This document shows positions 61,660 to 64,000 of a DNA stretch of 64,000 nucleotides, piece by piece (position 1 is the stretch's first letter; each line of letters opens with the position of its first letter). The DNA comes from an uncultured Muribaculaceae bacterium. GTDB lineage: Bacteria; Bacteroidota; Bacteroidia; Bacteroidales; Muribaculaceae. The stretch lies in contig CAKUAR010000009.1 of NCBI GenBank assembly GCA_934636465.1, forward strand, positions 6,510 through 70,509, read 5' to 3'. The notes beneath the pieces were generated by a model. The model was not told the DNA's origin and did no database searches. It was given only the letters and a program-made list of their open reading frames with translations. The translations under genes were made by a program, and so were the position numbers.

Positions 61660-63755
61660 TTGCTTGATTTCTGCTTTTGTTGAGAGTCGAGTTTTTCTTG
61701 AAGCTTAATCATCTCGTCGCGATATTGGGCTGCTTCAAGGAAGTCCATGTTTTTAGCTGCCTCAATCATTTGTTTCTTGAGGTGCTCGATTGTGCCCTCA
61801 AGGTCTTTTGGCTTCATATAGGATATGACCGGGTCGGCCGCAATGCCGGCAGTTGTGTGGAACTCGGCTGCAATTTGCTGCTGAAGCTCTGGAAGCTCCA
61901 CGACGTTGTTCTCGTATTTGCGGGCATGTTTCTTGTTTTCGGCAGTCTGCTCCATCTCGGTGTCAACGCCGATGATTGACTGGCGTGCCTTGACGATGGC
62001 TTGAGGCGTGATGCCGTGCTCTTCGTTGTATTTGAGCTGAAGAGAGCGACGGCGCTCGGTCTCGTCGATGGTGCGGCGCATGGAGTCGGTGATTTTGTCG
62101 GCATACATGATGACCTCGCCGTTGAGGTTGCGTGCAGCGCGGCCTGCTGTCTGCGTGAGTGCCCTGGTGGAGCGCAGAAAGCCCTCTTTGTCGGCGTCGA
62201 TTATGGCCACAAGAGAAACTTCAGGCAGGTCGAGACCCTCACGGAGCAGGTTGACGCCTATTAGCACGTCGATGGCTCCGGCACGGAGGTCGTCGAGAAT
62301 CTGAATGCGGTCGAGGGTCTCAACGTCGCTGTGCATGTAGGCGCACTTGATGTTGAGTTTGGCGAGATAGTCGGACAACTCCTCGGCCATGCGCTTGGTG
62401 AGAGTGGTGACGAGCGTGCGCTCGTGTTTCTCTATGCGCTGATTGATTTCCTCGACCAAATCGTCGATTTGTCCACGCGACGGACGAACCGTGATTTTGG
62501 GGTCGAGAAGGCCGGTGGGGCGTATGATTTGCTCGGTGACAACGCCTTCGCTCTGAGTGAGCTCATAGTCGGAGGGCGTGGCACTCACATAGATGGTCTG
62601 CTTGGTGAGTTGCTCGAATTCGTCGAATGTGAGCGGACGGTTGTCGCGCGCAGCCTCAAGCCGGAAACCATATTCCACAAGCGTGTTTTTGCGCGACTGG
62701 TCGCCGCCATACATGGCACGTATTTGCGGAATGGTGACGTGGCTCTCGTCGATGATGGTGAGGAAATCTTTGGGCATGTAGTCGAGCAGGCAGAACGGGC
62801 GCATGCCCGGCTCACGACCGTCGAAATAACGCGAATAATTCTCGATGCCGGAGCAGTAGCCCACTTCTCGTATCATCTCAAGGTCGTAGTTGACTCGTTC
62901 TTCGAGGCGTTTTGCCTCGGCAAGGCGCCCCTCGCGGCGGAACATCTCGCACTGGGTGCCCAGGTCAACGGCAATCTTGTTGAGCGCAACGGCGATTTTG
63001 TCTTTTGTGACCACAAACACGTTGGCCGGGAACAGCTTGAACCCATCGACGTCTTGTGTGGGCATGAGGGTGGCAGTGTCGAGTATCTGAATACTTTCAA
63101 TCTCATTGCCCCAAAAAATCACTCTCAGCACAATCTCCTCGTCGGCCAGAAAGACATCTACGGTGTCGCCGGTGACACGGAATGTGCCTGGGGTGAACTT
63201 AACCTCGGTGCGGGAGTAAAGCGCATCGACCAGACGGCGCAGAAAAGCGTCGCGGTCAATGTTCTGCCCGCGCTGAATGAAGACGGTGTTGCTCTCAATG
63301 TCGTGCGGATTGCCCATGCCATAGAGGCATGAAACCGACGACACGACCACTATGTCGCGCCTGCCGGAGAGCAGCGCAGTGACCGTGGCAAGGCGCATAC
63401 GCTCAATTTGCTCGTTGATGGCAAGGTCTTTTTCTATGTATTTGTCAGACGACGGAATGTAGGCTTCGGGCTGGTAATAGTCGTAGTAAGACACGAAATA
63501 CTGCACCGCATTTTCGGGGAAAAAGCTCTTGAACTCGGAATAGAGCTGTGCAGCCAGAGTCTTGTTGTGAGAAAGAACCAGTGTGGGACGGTTGGTTTGA
63601 GCAATCACGTTTGCCATGGTGAACGTCTTGCCTGAACCAGTGACTCCAAGCAGTGTCTGATAGGGAATGCCGTTGTTGACACCCTCTGACAACTCCCTGA
63701 TGGCCTGCGGTTGGTCGCCGGTGGGAGAATACTTGGAATGAAGCTTAAAATCCAT
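61656..63755 (-). CDS. uvrB: Excinuclease ABC subunit B
   Basis: 699 residues. DNA-damage recognition helicase of nucleotide excision repair. Walker A GVTGSGKTFT (~39-46), damage-inserting beta-hairpin YYDYYQPEAYIP, Walker B-type FLTIIDESHVTIP, motif VI-type QTAGRAARN, and the C-terminal UVR domain (IEHLKKQMIEAAKNMDFLEAAQYRDEM, in part) that binds UvrC/UvrA. 699 residues, normal. A TAATTTTG box (63785-63792) lies upstream. uvrA and uvrC are not in the window. Confidence 0.97.
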   Translation of the reverse strand: MDFKLHSKYSPTGDQPQAIRELSEGVNNGIPYQTLLGVTGSGKTFTMANVIAQTNRPTLVLSHNKTLAAQLYSEFKSFFPENAVQYFVSYYDYYQPEAYIPSSDKYIEKDLAINEQIERMRLATVTALLSGRRDIVVVSSVSCLYGMGNPHDIESNTVFIQRGQNIDRDAFLRRLVDALYSRTEVKFTPGTFRVTGDTVDVFLADEEIVLRVIFWGNEIESIQILDTATLMPTQDVDGFKLFPANVFVVTKDKIAVALNKIAVDLGTQCEMFRREGRLAEAKRLEERVNYDLEMIREVGYCSGIENYSRYFDGREPGMRPFCLLDYMPKDFLTIIDESHVTIPQIRAMYGGDQSRKNTLVEYGFRLEAARDNRPLTFDEFEQLTKQTIYVSATPSDYELTQSEGVVTEQIIRPTGLLDPKITVRPSRGQIDDLVEEINQRIEKHERTLVTTLTKRMAEELSDYLAKLNIKCAYMHSDVETLDRIQILDDLRAGAIDVLIGVNLLREGLDLPEVSLVAIIDADKEGFLRSTRALTQTAGRAARNLNGEVIMYADKITDSMRRTIDETERRRSLQLKYNEEHGITPQAIVKARQSIIGVDTEMEQTAENKKHARKYENNVVELPELQQQIAAEFHTTAGIAADPVISYMKPKDLEGTIEHLKKQMIEAAKNMDFLEAAQYRDEMIKLQEKLDSQQKQKSSK

Positions 63756-63784
63756 AAATTAGAAATTGAACCGATTGTGAATTG

Positions 63785-63792
63785 CAAAATTA
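63785..63792 (-). promoter_or_regulatory. -7 box for uvrB
   Basis: Minus-strand TAATTTTG (TAnnTTTG), 30 bases before the uvrB ATG. No LexA-like palindrome seen around it. Confidence 0.55.
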
Positions 63793-63910
63793 CTAAAAAC
63801 TAAGCAGATAATGAGGCTTGGAGTGTGGTTGCCGAGAAAAAAGATGGCTTTGGCAACAAAAAAAGGCGTAAACTTGACGGCAAGCGTGCCGATATGCGCA
63901 ATTTTTGGTG

Positions 63911-63918
63911 TAACTTTG
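63911..63918 (+). promoter_or_regulatory. -7 box for a gene beyond the window
   Basis: TAACTTTG on the plus strand about 80 bases before the window end, in a gene-free stretch. It probably drives a downstream gene not seen here. Confidence 0.5.
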
Positions 63919-64000
63919 CACCCGGAAGTTACGAAAAGAGTGTAATTTATTGGAAATGAGCATTGGGTAATCGCTCATAATAGTAATAGGTTACGAATTA

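Noticed and set aside
62331..63332. 333-residue plus-strand ORF opposite uvrB
   Set aside because: uvrB is complete in the other strand with all helicase motifs.

Overview
The window is a stretch of chromosome from a bacterium of the phylum Bacteroidota, most likely order Bacteroidales and possibly Muribaculaceae-like; the family placement is inference. Four things point this way. TAnnTTTG boxes lie upstream of many genes, the Bacteroidota sigma-A -7 element, and a few also have a TTG/TTTG about 19-20 bases further up. Shine-Dalgarno sequences are mostly absent. A complete moxR/DUF58/BatA-E aerotolerance locus is present. One secreted protein ends in a tail resembling a type IX secretion sorting domain.

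Layout. 1-3.3 kb: end of a histidine operon (hisA, cut by the window edge, hisF, hisIE) followed by lysA. 3.4-4.2 kb: tRNA-Arg(TCT) with its own promoter and terminator, abutted by a decayed IS4-family transposase that has truncated a pyridoxamine-5'-phosphate-oxidase-like gene. 4.2-9.9 kb: FMN-binding exported protein, threonylcarbamoyl-AMP synthase, polyprenyl-phosphate sugar transferase, CLC chloride transporter, fmt. 9.9-13.8 kb: glnS, then a histone-like HU gene paired with an unusual HU-acidic linker-transmembrane-LysM protein. 13.9-23.1 kb: moxR, DUF58, a membrane protein, batA-batE, then a PAP2 phosphatase. 23.1-30.8 kb: a small HTH protein, then mostly minus-strand housekeeping genes (DUF1232, a short folK, tex, metallophosphoesterase, acyltransferase, rluD-like, PASTA protein). 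31-33.4 kb: a large modular secreted protein.

33.8-43 kb: plus-strand block of a small membrane protein with dxs, trkA-trkH potassium uptake, ftsK, a LolA-like protein and trxB. 43.1-48.6 kb: a five-gene catabolic cluster with its own well-formed promoter: cytoplasmic Gfo/Idh/MocA oxidoreductase, Tat-exported Gfo/Idh/MocA oxidoreductase, two DUF1080 proteins (one a lipoprotein with a cysteine cluster) and an exported sugar-isomerase-like TIM barrel. This combination suggests envelope oxidation of glycosides at C3 followed by keto-glycoside cleavage. It is the best candidate for an unconventional system here. A second, internally deleted copy of the same IS4 element, with target-site duplication, sits just after it.

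49-58.1 kb: minus-strand glycine cleavage operon (lplA, gcvT, gcvH, split gcvPA/gcvPB, lpdA) followed in coordinates by a lipoprotein S9 peptidase. 58.3-63.8 kb: trpS, YgiQ-type radical SAM protein and uvrB. The final 245 bases hold divergent promoter-like sequences and no gene. Most of the window is ordinary chromosomal backbone; mobile DNA is limited to the two IS4 remnants and one possible IS-end palindrome.
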